Of a stretch of 64,000 nucleotides of DNA, positions 49,353-61,344 are shown one piece after another. How positions within the stretch are numbered: the first letter of the stretch is position 1; each line of letters starts with the position of its first letter. This DNA comes from Leeuwenhoekiella palythoae. GTDB lineage: Bacteria > Bacteroidota > Bacteroidia > Flavobacteriales > Flavobacteriaceae. The position numbers were made by a program, and so were the translations under genes. The notes beneath the pieces are model-generated. The model was given only the letters and a program-made list of their open reading frames with translations. It was not told where the DNA came from and did not search any database. The DNA lies in NCBI RefSeq assembly GCF_900130045.1, contig NZ_FQXT01000003.1, positions 730,560 to 794,559 of the forward strand, in the 5' to 3' direction.

Positions 49353-49360
49353 AACTAGAA

Positions 49361-49405
49361 AATCCGTCAATCTCAAGGCAAGGCCCGGATTGACGGATTT
49401 TTTTT
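49361..49405 (+). terminator. rho-independent terminator after susD
   Basis: AATCCGTCAATC (49361-49372) pairs perfectly with GATTGACGGATT (49388-49399), followed by eight T (49398-49405). It lies 9 nt after the SusD stop and between convergent susD and GntR genes. Confidence 0.9.
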
Positions 49406-49426
49406 ATTCAGTTATTAAATGAGCGT

Positions 49427-50125
49427 TTAGCTCAGTTTGCTAAAGTGCGGTGTAAGGTGATTGCGCATGTTTTCTCTGAATTCATAAGCAGTACCACTAC
49501 GCAAGGTTTCAACCAGATCATTATGCGAGATACTACCCCGCTTGGGTTGTGCCGCAGACTTTGATTCCTGCTGCATCATATAATGAAAAACGGGTAAAAG
49601 CATAGACTGAAAACGGTTTAGAGTACCATTTCCAGACATTTTATAGAGATACGAGTGAAACTCAATCTCGTGAGCCAGACGGGTTTGAAGATCGGTTTTA
49701 CAAAGGGGGTCATTAGCCTCCCGGTCTACAATCTCCTGTAAATTATCAACATCGGAATCATTTTTTCTAATGAACAGCAATTCACTCATACCTACTTCAA
49801 GCACCAGTCGCAACTCAAATATGTGTTGCATAGCTTCTTCGCCAAGCAGGTCGGGGTCCATGATGCGTTCTATTCCGCTTAAAATATCGGGTTCTGCTAT
49901 AAACATTCCCTTGCGCTTTTTAGACTCAACGACGCCCAGCATACGCAAACGGCTAAGTGACTCACGCACGATGTTTCGGCTAACACCCAGATTTTCGGCG
50001 AGCTCTATTTCTCCGGGTAAAGAATCTCCAGACTTAAAACGATTCTCTTTTAAAAATTCAAGAATACGTTGTTCTACCTGCTCTACCAGAGAAACTGATT
50101 TAATGGGCTTTATTTTAGAAGACAT
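49427..50125 (-). CDS. GntR-family (FadR-type) transcriptional regulator
   Basis: 232 residues from the ATG at 50125. An N-terminal winged helix (about 10-72: SLPGEIELAENLGVSRNIVRESLSRLRMLGVVESKKRKGMFI) is followed by a helical FCD effector domain (about 95-225), with His and Asp residues that usually hold a metal and bind a carboxylated ligand. FCD regulators in uronate loci (UxuR, ExuR type) respond to uronates or their metabolites, which would suit GH28 and inositol oxygenase neighbours (inference). Reading 20 residues further upstream requires a TTG and gives no recognisable sequence. Divergent from GH28. Two palindromes with the core TATGTCCTACATA are the probable binding sites. Confidence 0.9.
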   Translation of the reverse strand: MSSKIKPIKSVSLVEQVEQRILEFLKENRFKSGDSLPGEIELAENLGVSRNIVRESLSRLRMLGVVESKKRKGMFIAEPDILSGIERIMDPDLLGEEAMQHIFELRLVLEVGMSELLFIRKNDSDVDNLQEIVDREANDPLCKTDLQTRLAHEIEFHSYLYKMSGNGTLNRFQSMLLPVFHYMMQQESKSAAQPKRGSISHNDLVETLRSGTAYEFRENMRNHLTPHFSKLS

Positions 50126-50227
50126 AGCGATGTGATAGTTAGTGGCAAATTTCTGATAAAAACATTGAAAACTTAAAACATTCAAAATGGAATTTTAACA
50201 CATATTTTAAATATATTGCTATCTAAA

Positions 50228-50242
50228 ATATGTCCTACATAT
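50228..50242. promoter_or_regulatory. palindromic operator candidate for the GntR regulator (site 2)
   Basis: ATATGTCCTACATAT, a perfect inverted repeat around CCT, ends 8 nt before the GH28 ATG and lies 103 nt from the GntR start on the other strand. Shares its 13-base core with site 1 at 44535-44549. Its position inside the probable leader of the enzyme operon suits repression. Confidence 0.7.
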
Positions 50243-50249
50243 AAAATTA

Positions 50250-51662
50250 ATGAACATAACGAATATACACGAATTTGGAGCCGTAAATGATAATTTTACG
50301 AATAATGCGGTTTCCATTCAAAAGGCTATAGATAGTTGCGCTGCAAATGGCGGTGGCAAAGTCGTTATACCTGCAGGAAAACCCTTCCTGTCGGGCCCCT
50401 TTGAACTCAAATCAAATATTGAATTACACCTGGAGCAGGGCGCAGTACTCAAGGCCTTTCCTGACGAAAGTGTTTATGTAAAAAGCGCGTTCAGACAAAA
50501 TCTGGGTGAAGGTACCATCTGGATAGGTGGAGAAAACCTCAGCCAGATTTCCATTACCGGTGGAGGAACCATAGATGGCAACGGTATCTTTTTTATGGGC
50601 GATGAGCTTCACGATTCCTATGAACTGAAGCCTTTTGAGACGATAGACCCCAGACCGCACATACTCACACTGGTATCCTGTAAAAATGTAAAAATGCACG
50701 GCATCACTGTTAGCAATGCTGCCTATTGGGCGCTGCATTTTTTAGGTTGTTACGACGTTTCTATCGCAAATATTTCGATCTATAACGACCTTAAAGTGCG
50801 TAACAGCGATGGTATCGATCTCGATCACTGTCAAAATGTACGCATCAGCAATTGCCATATCGAATCTGGTGACGACTGTATTTGCCTTAAGAATCGAAGG
50901 GAATACGAAGAATTAGGCCCTTGCAAAAATATCGTAATTTCAAACTGTACCCTGATCAGCACTTCGTGCGCTATTAAAATTGGTTCTGAAAATATGGATG
51001 CCATCAGCCACGTCACCTTTAATAACTGCATTATTACAGGTAGTTGCCGGGGTATAGGTATTCAAAACCGCGATGAAGGCACCGTGTCAGACATCATTTT
51101 TTCGAATATTATGGTAGAATGCAAACAGTTTTCTGACGTCTGGTGGGGAATGGCAGAGCCTATCTACATTACCGCCTATCCACGTGCCTCGCACGATCAC
51201 AAAGACGCGGGCTGGAGATTAAAGCCCGGAGCTGCCGAAGCCGGTATTGGTAAGGTTTCTAATATCACCTTTGCAAACATCAGATGTAAAAGTGAAAACG
51301 GGATTTTTCTGGGAGCAGCATCGCCTGACCTCCTGGATAACATTCGCTTTAACGATATTGACCTCGAGATTTCAAAAACCACCGAATATCCGGGAGGGTA
51401 TTACGATTGCAGACCCTGCAAAGATGCTGATTTCATCGGTGATCAAACCGCCGGTTTTTACATGGTAAATGCCAGCAATGTTTACATCTCAAACACCACG
51501 GTAAACTGGGGTACTCAAATACCTGATTATTACGGTAATGCGGTTTATGCGGAAAATATCACTCCGCTGGTTCTCGATAATTTTAATGGTTCAGCAGCAT
51601 TTGACCATTTGGAAAGCATCGTTAAGCAAGGACAAACACAACTCGAAAAAATTTCAAATTAA
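50250..51662 (+). CDS. GH28-family glycosidase (polygalacturonase-like), non-exported
   Basis: Right-handed beta-helix of 470 residues. It starts ITNIHEFGAVND and keeps two GH28 acid motifs: NSDGIDLDHC (N185, D187) and GDDCIC (D208, D209). The canonical GHG is replaced by a CAIKIGSE stretch, and the RIK by RGIGIQNR. It is therefore a divergent GH28, not a standard endo-polygalacturonase; an exo-acting enzyme on a uronic-acid-containing oligosaccharide is likely. No signal peptide, so cytoplasmic or periplasmic by an unseen route, in contrast to most GH28s. First gene of a run of enzyme genes; site 2 is just upstream, and the symporter starts 2 nt after its stop. Confidence 0.85.
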   Translation: MNITNIHEFGAVNDNFTNNAVSIQKAIDSCAANGGGKVVIPAGKPFLSGPFELKSNIELHLEQGAVLKAFPDESVYVKSAFRQNLGEGTIWIGGENLSQISITGGGTIDGNGIFFMGDELHDSYELKPFETIDPRPHILTLVSCKNVKMHGITVSNAAYWALHFLGCYDVSIANISIYNDLKVRNSDGIDLDHCQNVRISNCHIESGDDCICLKNRREYEELGPCKNIVISNCTLISTSCAIKIGSENMDAISHVTFNNCIITGSCRGIGIQNRDEGTVSDIIFSNIMVECKQFSDVWWGMAEPIYITAYPRASHDHKDAGWRLKPGAAEAGIGKVSNITFANIRCKSENGIFLGAASPDLLDNIRFNDIDLEISKTTEYPGGYYDCRPCKDADFIGDQTAGFYMVNASNVYISNTTVNWGTQIPDYYGNAVYAENITPLVLDNFNGSAAFDHLESIVKQGQTQLEKISN

Positions 51663-51664
51663 TC

Positions 51665-53824
51665 ATGATTTTAGGCTTATCATATCTGGATATAATAGTA
51701 CTGGCGCTTTACTTTGGTGTTATAGTATATATCGGCATACGGTCTAGCCTCAAGATCAAAAAGGAAGAAGACTATTTTCTGGGAGGCAGAAAATTTGGAA
51801 AACTCTTCTCTACCTTCGCCAGTTTTGGGCAGGCCACCTCAGCCGATGGCCCCGCAGGAGTGGCTACCACCAGCTTTAAAAACGGTGCCAGCGGCATTTG
51901 GAGTTCGCTTTTAATGCTTTTTGCCACGCCCCTGTTTTGGATTACGGCACCCTGGTTGCGACGCCTGCGCATCACCACGATGGGCGATTTTTATGAGGAG
52001 CGTTACGCTTCGCGAAAAATGGCCGCAACCTATGCCTTAGTGGGAACCATTGGCATGATGGGTTTACTTTCGGTAGGTTATAAAGCGGTAACCACCACGG
52101 CTCTGGCAATGACCGGAAAGCCGGAAACCGCGCTTACCCCAACCGAAAAGATCGAAAAAGAAAAAGCAGATCGCCTTTTTGAACTTTCTAACGAAAACTT
52201 CACCTACCTCTCTCAGGCCGAAAAACAGGAATTAACTGAATTGAGACAGGAAAATCCACGGGCGCTTTTCAGTTATTTTTCTGAAGATCTACTCATCTGG
52301 ACCATCTGTTTTATCGTGCTGTTTTACACGGCATTGGGAGGACTCGAAGCCGCGTTTTACACCGATTTGCTTCAGGGGATTTTTATCATTCTGCTTTCAA
52401 TCATTCTCATACCCTTCGCCTGGCAGGCGATTAATCAGCAATTCGGCGGTAGCGGCATGATGCAGGCGCTCACCAACCTACACGAGCAATTGCCCGAAAG
52501 TACTTTTGAAGTTTTTGGTTCACCAGCAACTTTAGACTTTACCTGGTATTTTATCATTATGGCGGCCCTGGTATCGGGGATGACGGTCGTAGCCCAGCCT
52601 AACCAACTGGTAACTGCCGGTGCTGCAAAAAGTGAAGACGCGGCACGCACAGGCTTTGTGACCGGAACGTTTATGAAACGTATTGTGACCATCCTCTGGG
52701 GAATGGTAGGGCTTTGCGCTATTTTACTCTACGGGGGTAAAATCATGAACTCCGATTTTGTTTGGGGTCATGCCACCACACAATTACTGGCACCGCTGGG
52801 ATTAGGCCTAGTCGGATTGATGCTGGCCAGTCTGATGGCTGCCTTGATGTCAACGGCAGATTGCCTGATGATTACCGTTTCCGGACTCATCGTCAACAAC
52901 TTTTATAAGTATTTTTACCCGGAACGCTCTGCCCGACATTACATCTGGGCCGGTAGAATATCGGGCGCTATTTTTCTCATCGGGGCTGCGGTAATCACGA
53001 CGCAGTTTGATACGATTCTTCAGATTTTAAAGTTTATCTGGGAGTTCTTTGTGGTGTTTGTGGCAGCATTTTGGCTGGGATTAAAATGGCGACGTGCCAA
53101 CCGAATTGCAGCCTGGTGTTCGATTCTGCTCACCCTTCTCCTGTTTTATCTGATCCCCATGATCCTGCCGGTAGTCTTTCCGGCGATGCGCACCGATGAA
53201 AGCCTGGCGAAGCTCACCGAATCGCTAATCGTTACCCGAAATTATGACGTAAAAGAAGTAGATCTTGAAAACCGGAAACACGATATAGCGCAATGGGAAA
53301 AACTTCCGCAAAGCGAAAAAGAACAAATCAAAAAACCGGAAGCGCTTACGCTGGGAGGTACTAACGCGGTAGACTATGCGATGCCGCAACAAGCTATATT
53401 TTGGTCTAAAGGAGTTTCGGTAAATAGAGCTGATGAGCGCTACGGCCGCGGCTACATTTATCTGGAATTGTACCTGCTCGACCGTCTGGGCTGGGATCTT
53501 TCCAGGAATCCCTATGCTTTAAACGAAACCATAAGACTCGGTATCCGTTTGTTATTTCCATTTTTGGCACTCATCTTCATCGCTTTGGCAACAAAACCTG
53601 ATCCCGACGAACATTTAATGTTCTTCTACCAGAAGATGCGCACCAGGGCGATTGACAACAGTACCTTGAAAAATCAACCGGTTACTGAAAGGCTTTTGTT
53701 TCCCAATAGCAATTGGGAATTGTACACCTGGAATAGAAAAGACAGCGCGGGCTTCCTGCTCGCCTGTCTCGTAGTTATACTCATTATTGGTTTGCTCTAC
53801 CTGATGGTTTCCCTCGGGTCCTGA
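51665..53824 (+). CDS. sodium:solute symporter (SSS family)
   Basis: Inner-membrane Na+-coupled transporter of 719 residues, clearly longer than the usual 500-600. The core shows SSS helices: LDIIVLALYFGVIVYIGI at the start, DYFLGGRKFGKLFSTFASFGQATSADGPAG, GMTVVAQPNQLVTAG, and the SLMAALMSTADCLMITVSG signature. Two hydrophilic inserts, about residues 157-215 and about 500-600, account for the extra length. Begins 2 nt after the GH28 stop. Substrate could be myo-inositol (inositol oxygenase follows), a uronate, or an oligosaccharide; several inositol and sugar carriers belong to this family. Function of the inserts is unknown. Confidence 0.9.
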   Translation: MILGLSYLDIIVLALYFGVIVYIGIRSSLKIKKEEDYFLGGRKFGKLFSTFASFGQATSADGPAGVATTSFKNGASGIWSSLLMLFATPLFWITAPWLRRLRITTMGDFYEERYASRKMAATYALVGTIGMMGLLSVGYKAVTTTALAMTGKPETALTPTEKIEKEKADRLFELSNENFTYLSQAEKQELTELRQENPRALFSYFSEDLLIWTICFIVLFYTALGGLEAAFYTDLLQGIFIILLSIILIPFAWQAINQQFGGSGMMQALTNLHEQLPESTFEVFGSPATLDFTWYFIIMAALVSGMTVVAQPNQLVTAGAAKSEDAARTGFVTGTFMKRIVTILWGMVGLCAILLYGGKIMNSDFVWGHATTQLLAPLGLGLVGLMLASLMAALMSTADCLMITVSGLIVNNFYKYFYPERSARHYIWAGRISGAIFLIGAAVITTQFDTILQILKFIWEFFVVFVAAFWLGLKWRRANRIAAWCSILLTLLLFYLIPMILPVVFPAMRTDESLAKLTESLIVTRNYDVKEVDLENRKHDIAQWEKLPQSEKEQIKKPEALTLGGTNAVDYAMPQQAIFWSKGVSVNRADERYGRGYIYLELYLLDRLGWDLSRNPYALNETIRLGIRLLFPFLALIFIALATKPDPDEHLMFFYQKMRTRAIDNSTLKNQPVTERLLFPNSNWELYTWNRKDSAGFLLACLVVILIIGLLYLMVSLGS

Positions 53825-53899
53825 TTAATGAATTGATGAAACGGAACTAGAAAACCGCAAAAAAAAATAAAAAGAACTGTTTAACCTGAATTTATAGTT

Positions 53900-54763
53900 A
53901 TGAAAGATAGCAATCAAAACGCGCAACCGCTGGGTAGTCTTGACGAGTGGGAAGATGATGTGGTGCGACGTTATCCCGAAGAGGCTCATAAAGCCAAGGA
54001 AGAATTTCGCAATTACGAAGCTCCGGCTCGTGATACGGTAAAAGAGTTTTACCGCATCAATCACATCAACCAGACTTATGATTTTGTCCTCGAAAAGAAA
54101 AACGACTTCCTCAAATTTAACCGTCGTGAGATGTCGCTTTGGGATGCAGTCGAATTTTTAAATACGCTCGTTGATGACTCTGACCCGGACATTGATCTCG
54201 ATCAAACCCAGCACTTACTGCAAACCTCTGAAGCCATACGCGCAGACGGGCATCCGGATTGGTTTGTGCTTACCGGTTTCTTACACGATCTGGGTAAAGT
54301 ATTGTGCCTTTTTGGCGAACCGCAGTGGGCTGTTGTGGGCGATACCTTTCCCGTAGGTTGTGCCTATTCAGACAAAATCGTGTATCCGGAGTTTTTCAAG
54401 CAAAATCCCGATTATACCAATGAGCGCCTCAATACCAAATACGGGGTTTACAAACCCAATTGCGGCTTAGATAACGTGCATATGTCCTGGGGTCACGATG
54501 AGTACCTGTACCACATTATGAAAGACTATCTGCCCGAGCCGGCTTTGTATATGATACGTTATCATTCGTTTTACTCGCAGCACCGCGAGGGCGCTTACGA
54601 TCACCTGATGAGCAAACACGATCACGAAATGTTTAAGTGGGTAGAAAAATTCAATCCGTATGATTTGTATTCTAAGGCTCCTACCCCGCCAAACGTAAAA
54701 GAATTGCGTCCCTATTACGAGGATTTGGCTGCCAAATTCCTGCCGGACACCCTAAAGTTTTAG
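53900..54763 (+). CDS. myo-inositol oxygenase (MIOX)
   Basis: Di-iron HD-fold enzyme that cleaves myo-inositol with O2 to D-glucuronate; 287 residues, as in animals and plants. All six expected iron ligands can be placed by comparison with the mouse enzyme (from memory): H105 ([10 protein letters not shown]), H129 and D130 (GFLHDLGK), H199 (SWGHDEY), H222 (IRYHSFY), D254 (NPYDLYSK). The substrate-pocket GDTFPVGC segment is also present. Cytoplasmic. Bacterial MIOX genes are uncommon, and one inside a susCD locus implies that the glycan, or a co-imported nutrient, supplies inositol. The glucuronate formed would join the fructuronate/UxuA route encoded at 9180-11087. Confidence 0.95.
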   Translation: MKDSNQNAQPLGSLDEWEDDVVRRYPEEAHKAKEEFRNYEAPARDTVKEFYRINHINQTYDFVLEKKNDFLKFNRREMSLWDAVEFLNTLVDDSDPDIDLDQTQHLLQTSEAIRADGHPDWFVLTGFLHDLGKVLCLFGEPQWAVVGDTFPVGCAYSDKIVYPEFFKQNPDYTNERLNTKYGVYKPNCGLDNVHMSWGHDEYLYHIMKDYLPEPALYMIRYHSFYSQHREGAYDHLMSKHDHEMFKWVEKFNPYDLYSKAPTPPNVKELRPYYEDLAAKFLPDTLKF

Positions 54764-54784
54764 ATTATTTTTATAGTACCTGTT

Positions 54785-57043
54785 ATGATTCTTAAACCGA
54801 AATACAAATCTGTCTTAAAGCTTGCCTGTTGCCTTTTTCTAATTGCAGGGCTTAATTCCTGTAAAAAAGAAAAAGAACCAGAAATTCAGACACAGGAAGG
54901 AACGCCCTACACGAGTCTCCTAAAACGCGTGGTGCCCGAGTATGCTGACCAATTTAGTATTGATTCGCTACCCGGTGCCGGCGATCAGACCTTTGAAATT
55001 GCAGCTCAGGATGGTAAAATCAGTTTAAGGGGAAATAACGGCGTGGCTATTGCTTCGGCCCTGTATTATTACATAAAAGAGTACGCTCATGGGCAGATCA
55101 CCTGGAATGGCACCAACCTCAACTTCCCGGATACCCTGCCCCTGCCTGAGCAGTCTGTACGTAAAGAATCACCTTACGAGTACCGCTACTACCTCAACTA
55201 CTGCACCTTCAACTACTCGATGAGCTGGTGGGACTGGGAACGCTGGGAAAAGGAAATCGACTGGATGGCGCTTCACGGTATCAATATGCCTTTAGCCATA
55301 ACCGGTGAAGAATACATTTGGGACGAAGTTTACAAGTCGTACGGCTTTACCGATGAAGATCTCAACGACTTTTTCAGCGGTCCTTCGTATTTCTCCTGGT
55401 TTTGGATGGGAAATTTGGACGGCTGGGGCGGTCCGCTTCCGCAAAGCTGGAAAGAAAGTCATCGCGATTTGCAGAAAAAGATTTTGCAGCGCTCACGCGA
55501 ACTGGGAATGAAGCCCGTGCTTCCGGCATTTACCGGTCACGTTCCGGCTTCCTTCAAAAAATTCTTCCCCGATGCCAATCTCAAAAAAACCAATTGGGGC
55601 AATGATTTTGGCGATACTTACATCCTGGATGCAGGCGATCCGCTTTTCGCAGAAATAGGAAAACGCTTTTTAGAAAAACAGGAAGAGGTTTTTGGCACAG
55701 ATCACCTCTACACGGCAGATACCTTTAACGAAAATGAGCCACCTTCAGACGATCCGCAGTATTTGGGTGAGTTGAGCGAAAAGATTTTTGAAGGCATGAA
55801 AGCCGCAGATCCCGAGGCAACCTGGGTGATGCAGGGCTGGTTGTTTTACAGCCACAAAGACTTCTGGAAAACCCCTCAAATAAAAGGTTTGCTTAGCACC
55901 GTGCCTGATGATCGCATGATCATTCTCGATCTGGCTACCGAAATTGAACCGGTTTGGAAACAAACCGAAGCCTTCTACGGCAAACAATGGATCTGGAATA
56001 TGCTGCACAATTTTGGCGGAAATATCAGTATGTTTGGCCGCATCGAGACGGTCGCACAGGAACCTGCAAAAGCTTTAAGCGACAGCACTTCGGGTAATTT
56101 AAAAGGAATCGGTCTTACGATGGAAGCCATTGAGCAAAACCCGGTGCTTTACGAACTGATGACCGATAATACCTGGCGCGACACGCCCATTGAACTCAAG
56201 CCCTGGCTAAAGCATTACACCCGCAACCGCTATGGTGCGGTAAACGACAGCATTACCAAAGCCTGGGATATTCTGGTAGAAACGGCTTACAACGGCACAA
56301 CGATACGCGATGGCGCCGAATCTATCATCGCTGCGCGTCCTACTTTTGAAGGCTACCGCCGCTGGGCACGCACTAAGATGAATTACGATCCGCTTGATCT
56401 GCTGCCCGCCTGGGATTTATTTGTTGGAGCCAGTGACACCTTTAAAAATGCTGATGGTTTTGAATACGATCTTGTTGATCTTACCCGTCAGGTGCTTGCT
56501 AATTATGGGCTGCCTGTGCAGCAACAGATGGCTATTGCCTATCGCAATAATGATCAGGAGGCTTTTAAAAAGCACAGCGAAGAATTGTTGACGCTTATCA
56601 GCGATTTGGATCAATTGCTTGCTACGCGAAAAGACTTCCTGCTGGGTCCCTGGATTGCCGATGCGCGAAGCTGGGGCACCACACCTGAAGAAAAAGCGCT
56701 TTACGAGCGCAATGCCCGCGACCTCATCACGCTTTGGGGCGGTCCTGACAATCCGTTGCACGAGTATTCATGCCGCCAGTGGAGCGGGGTGCTTAACGAT
56801 TTTTACAAACCACGCTGGCAACAATTCATCACCGATGTTCAAGCCGATTGGGGCAATTTTGACCAGGAAGCCTTTGATGAAAAAATTAAACAATGGGAAT
56901 GGGAATGGGTCAACAAAGAAGAATCCTACCCCACTGAGCCTAGTGGTGACGCTTACCAAATAGCAAAAGCGCTTTACACCAAATACCGAAGCAAAATCAC
57001 CCCGATCACTAAGATCATGCCGCCTATTGACTATAATTATTAA
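54785..57043 (+). CDS. GH89 alpha-N-acetylglucosaminidase, lipoprotein
   Basis: Releases terminal alpha-linked GlcNAc; homologue of human NAGLU. 752 residues: small N-terminal domain (about 30-130), TIM barrel (MSWWDWERWEKEIDWMALHGINMPLAITGEE; DTFNENEPPSDDP with E316; MLHNFGGN; E447 in MEAIEQNPVLYEL) and a helical C-terminal domain. The two glutamates match the family acid/base and nucleophile. Lipobox LNSC (C26) after a hydrophobic stretch, so membrane-anchored. Followed by an HGSNAT-like acetyltransferase whose ATG lies 10 nt past the stop, the same functional pair used in lysosomal heparan breakdown. No heparan lyase or sulfatase is in view. Confidence 0.95.
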   Translation: MILKPKYKSVLKLACCLFLIAGLNSCKKEKEPEIQTQEGTPYTSLLKRVVPEYADQFSIDSLPGAGDQTFEIAAQDGKISLRGNNGVAIASALYYYIKEYAHGQITWNGTNLNFPDTLPLPEQSVRKESPYEYRYYLNYCTFNYSMSWWDWERWEKEIDWMALHGINMPLAITGEEYIWDEVYKSYGFTDEDLNDFFSGPSYFSWFWMGNLDGWGGPLPQSWKESHRDLQKKILQRSRELGMKPVLPAFTGHVPASFKKFFPDANLKKTNWGNDFGDTYILDAGDPLFAEIGKRFLEKQEEVFGTDHLYTADTFNENEPPSDDPQYLGELSEKIFEGMKAADPEATWVMQGWLFYSHKDFWKTPQIKGLLSTVPDDRMIILDLATEIEPVWKQTEAFYGKQWIWNMLHNFGGNISMFGRIETVAQEPAKALSDSTSGNLKGIGLTMEAIEQNPVLYELMTDNTWRDTPIELKPWLKHYTRNRYGAVNDSITKAWDILVETAYNGTTIRDGAESIIAARPTFEGYRRWARTKMNYDPLDLLPAWDLFVGASDTFKNADGFEYDLVDLTRQVLANYGLPVQQQMAIAYRNNDQEAFKKHSEELLTLISDLDQLLATRKDFLLGPWIADARSWGTTPEEKALYERNARDLITLWGGPDNPLHEYSCRQWSGVLNDFYKPRWQQFITDVQADWGNFDQEAFDEKIKQWEWEWVNKEESYPTEPSGDAYQIAKALYTKYRSKITPITKIMPPIDYNY

Positions 57044-57053
57044 TCCACTGCTT

Positions 57054-58184
57054 ATGACCGTCAAAACTTCAGAACGCTTTTTATCGCTCGACGTATTTAG
57101 AGGGCTAACCATCGCCCTGATGATTTTGGTAAATACGCCGGGCACCGGTGCTGAGATGTACCCCTATTTGGTGCACGCGCAATGGTTTGGGTTTACGCTG
57201 GCTGATTTGGTTTTCCCATCCTTCCTGTTTGCCGTGGGTAACGCGATGAGCTTTTCGATGCGCCGCTTTCAGGAGGCTTCACCTGCAGATTTTTGGAAAA
57301 AAGTGCTCAAGCGCACCGCAATCATCTTTCTTCTGGGCTTTTTGATGTACTGGTTTCCGTTCTTTGAATACAACGATGGGCAACTGCAGTTATCCCCATT
57401 CTCCGAAACCCGGGTTATGGGCGTTTTGCAGCGCATTGCCCTGTGCTACTTTTTTGGTGCAGTGATGGTGCGGTATTTTTCAGTCAAAGCTATTTTCATA
57501 GCCTGTATCGCAATGCTCCTCGCCTACTGGGGAATTCTCTATGCTTTTGGTGAACCCGGAGCCGAACTCGAGATGGCAACCAATGCCGCTGCTAAATTTG
57601 ACTTTGCCATTTTGGGCGAAGGCCATATCTATAAAAAAGATGCCATCCCTTTTGACCCGGAAGGTATTTTGAGCACCCTGCCCAGTATCGTAAACGTGCT
57701 TGCTGGTTATCTCGCGGGTGTTTTTATCAGACGAAAAGGCAAAACCTACGAGACTATTGCCAAACTGATGCTGGCCGGGTTTATCATTTTTGCTTTAGCC
57801 GAATGGTGGGGCTTAATTTTCCCCATTTCCAAAAAATTGTGGACGAGCCCCTTTGCGATGCTAACCATAGGCCTTAACCTGTCTATGCTGGCTGCACTCA
57901 TCTTTGCGGTAGAATTAAAAAACATCAAATTTGGTAGCGATTTTTTCAACACCTTCGGAAAGAATCCGCTGGTGATTTACCTGTTTTCTGAATTGTTTTA
58001 CATTACGCTGCGTCTGATACCGGTAAACGAAAATCAGGATGCTTTTGAAAGGGTAAGTGAAGAAATCTTTCAGCGCATCTTCCCGGGATCTTTCGGGGCG
58101 TTGATGACCGCTATTGTCTTTATGCTCCTCTGCTGGGCTTTAGGATACTGGATGGACAAAAAGAAAATCTACGTCAAAATATAA
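57054..58184 (+). CDS. heparan-alpha-glucosaminide N-acetyltransferase-like membrane protein (HGSNAT/DUF5009 type)
   Basis: Multi-pass inner-membrane protein, 376 residues with about 10 hydrophobic helices. The N-terminal SLDVFRGLTIALMILVN and the block HAQWFGFTLADLVFP match the human HGSNAT region; H41 lies where the acetyl-carrying histidine is reported. HGSNAT moves the acetyl group of cytosolic acetyl-CoA across the membrane onto a terminal alpha-glucosamine, making the substrate for GH89. The adjacent GH89 gene strongly supports this role, although bacterial members are often annotated only as acyltransferase or DUF5009. The start was taken at the ATG at 57054; an earlier TTG overlaps the GH89 gene. 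Confidence 0.88.
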   Translation: MTVKTSERFLSLDVFRGLTIALMILVNTPGTGAEMYPYLVHAQWFGFTLADLVFPSFLFAVGNAMSFSMRRFQEASPADFWKKVLKRTAIIFLLGFLMYWFPFFEYNDGQLQLSPFSETRVMGVLQRIALCYFFGAVMVRYFSVKAIFIACIAMLLAYWGILYAFGEPGAELEMATNAAAKFDFAILGEGHIYKKDAIPFDPEGILSTLPSIVNVLAGYLAGVFIRRKGKTYETIAKLMLAGFIIFALAEWWGLIFPISKKLWTSPFAMLTIGLNLSMLAALIFAVELKNIKFGSDFFNTFGKNPLVIYLFSELFYITLRLIPVNENQDAFERVSEEIFQRIFPGSFGALMTAIVFMLLCWALGYWMDKKKIYVKI

Positions 58185-58190
58185 GTATAG

Positions 58191-61304
<3,114 letters not shown>

Positions 61305-61344
61305 ATTTAAGAAGGATAACATTCCTTACCTAAACACAAATTTG

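Noticed and set aside
50201..50232. Inverted repeat CATATTTTA / TAAAATATG near the GH28 start
   Set aside because: Almost pure A/T, likely by chance in this region; the nearby CCT-centred palindrome is far more specific.
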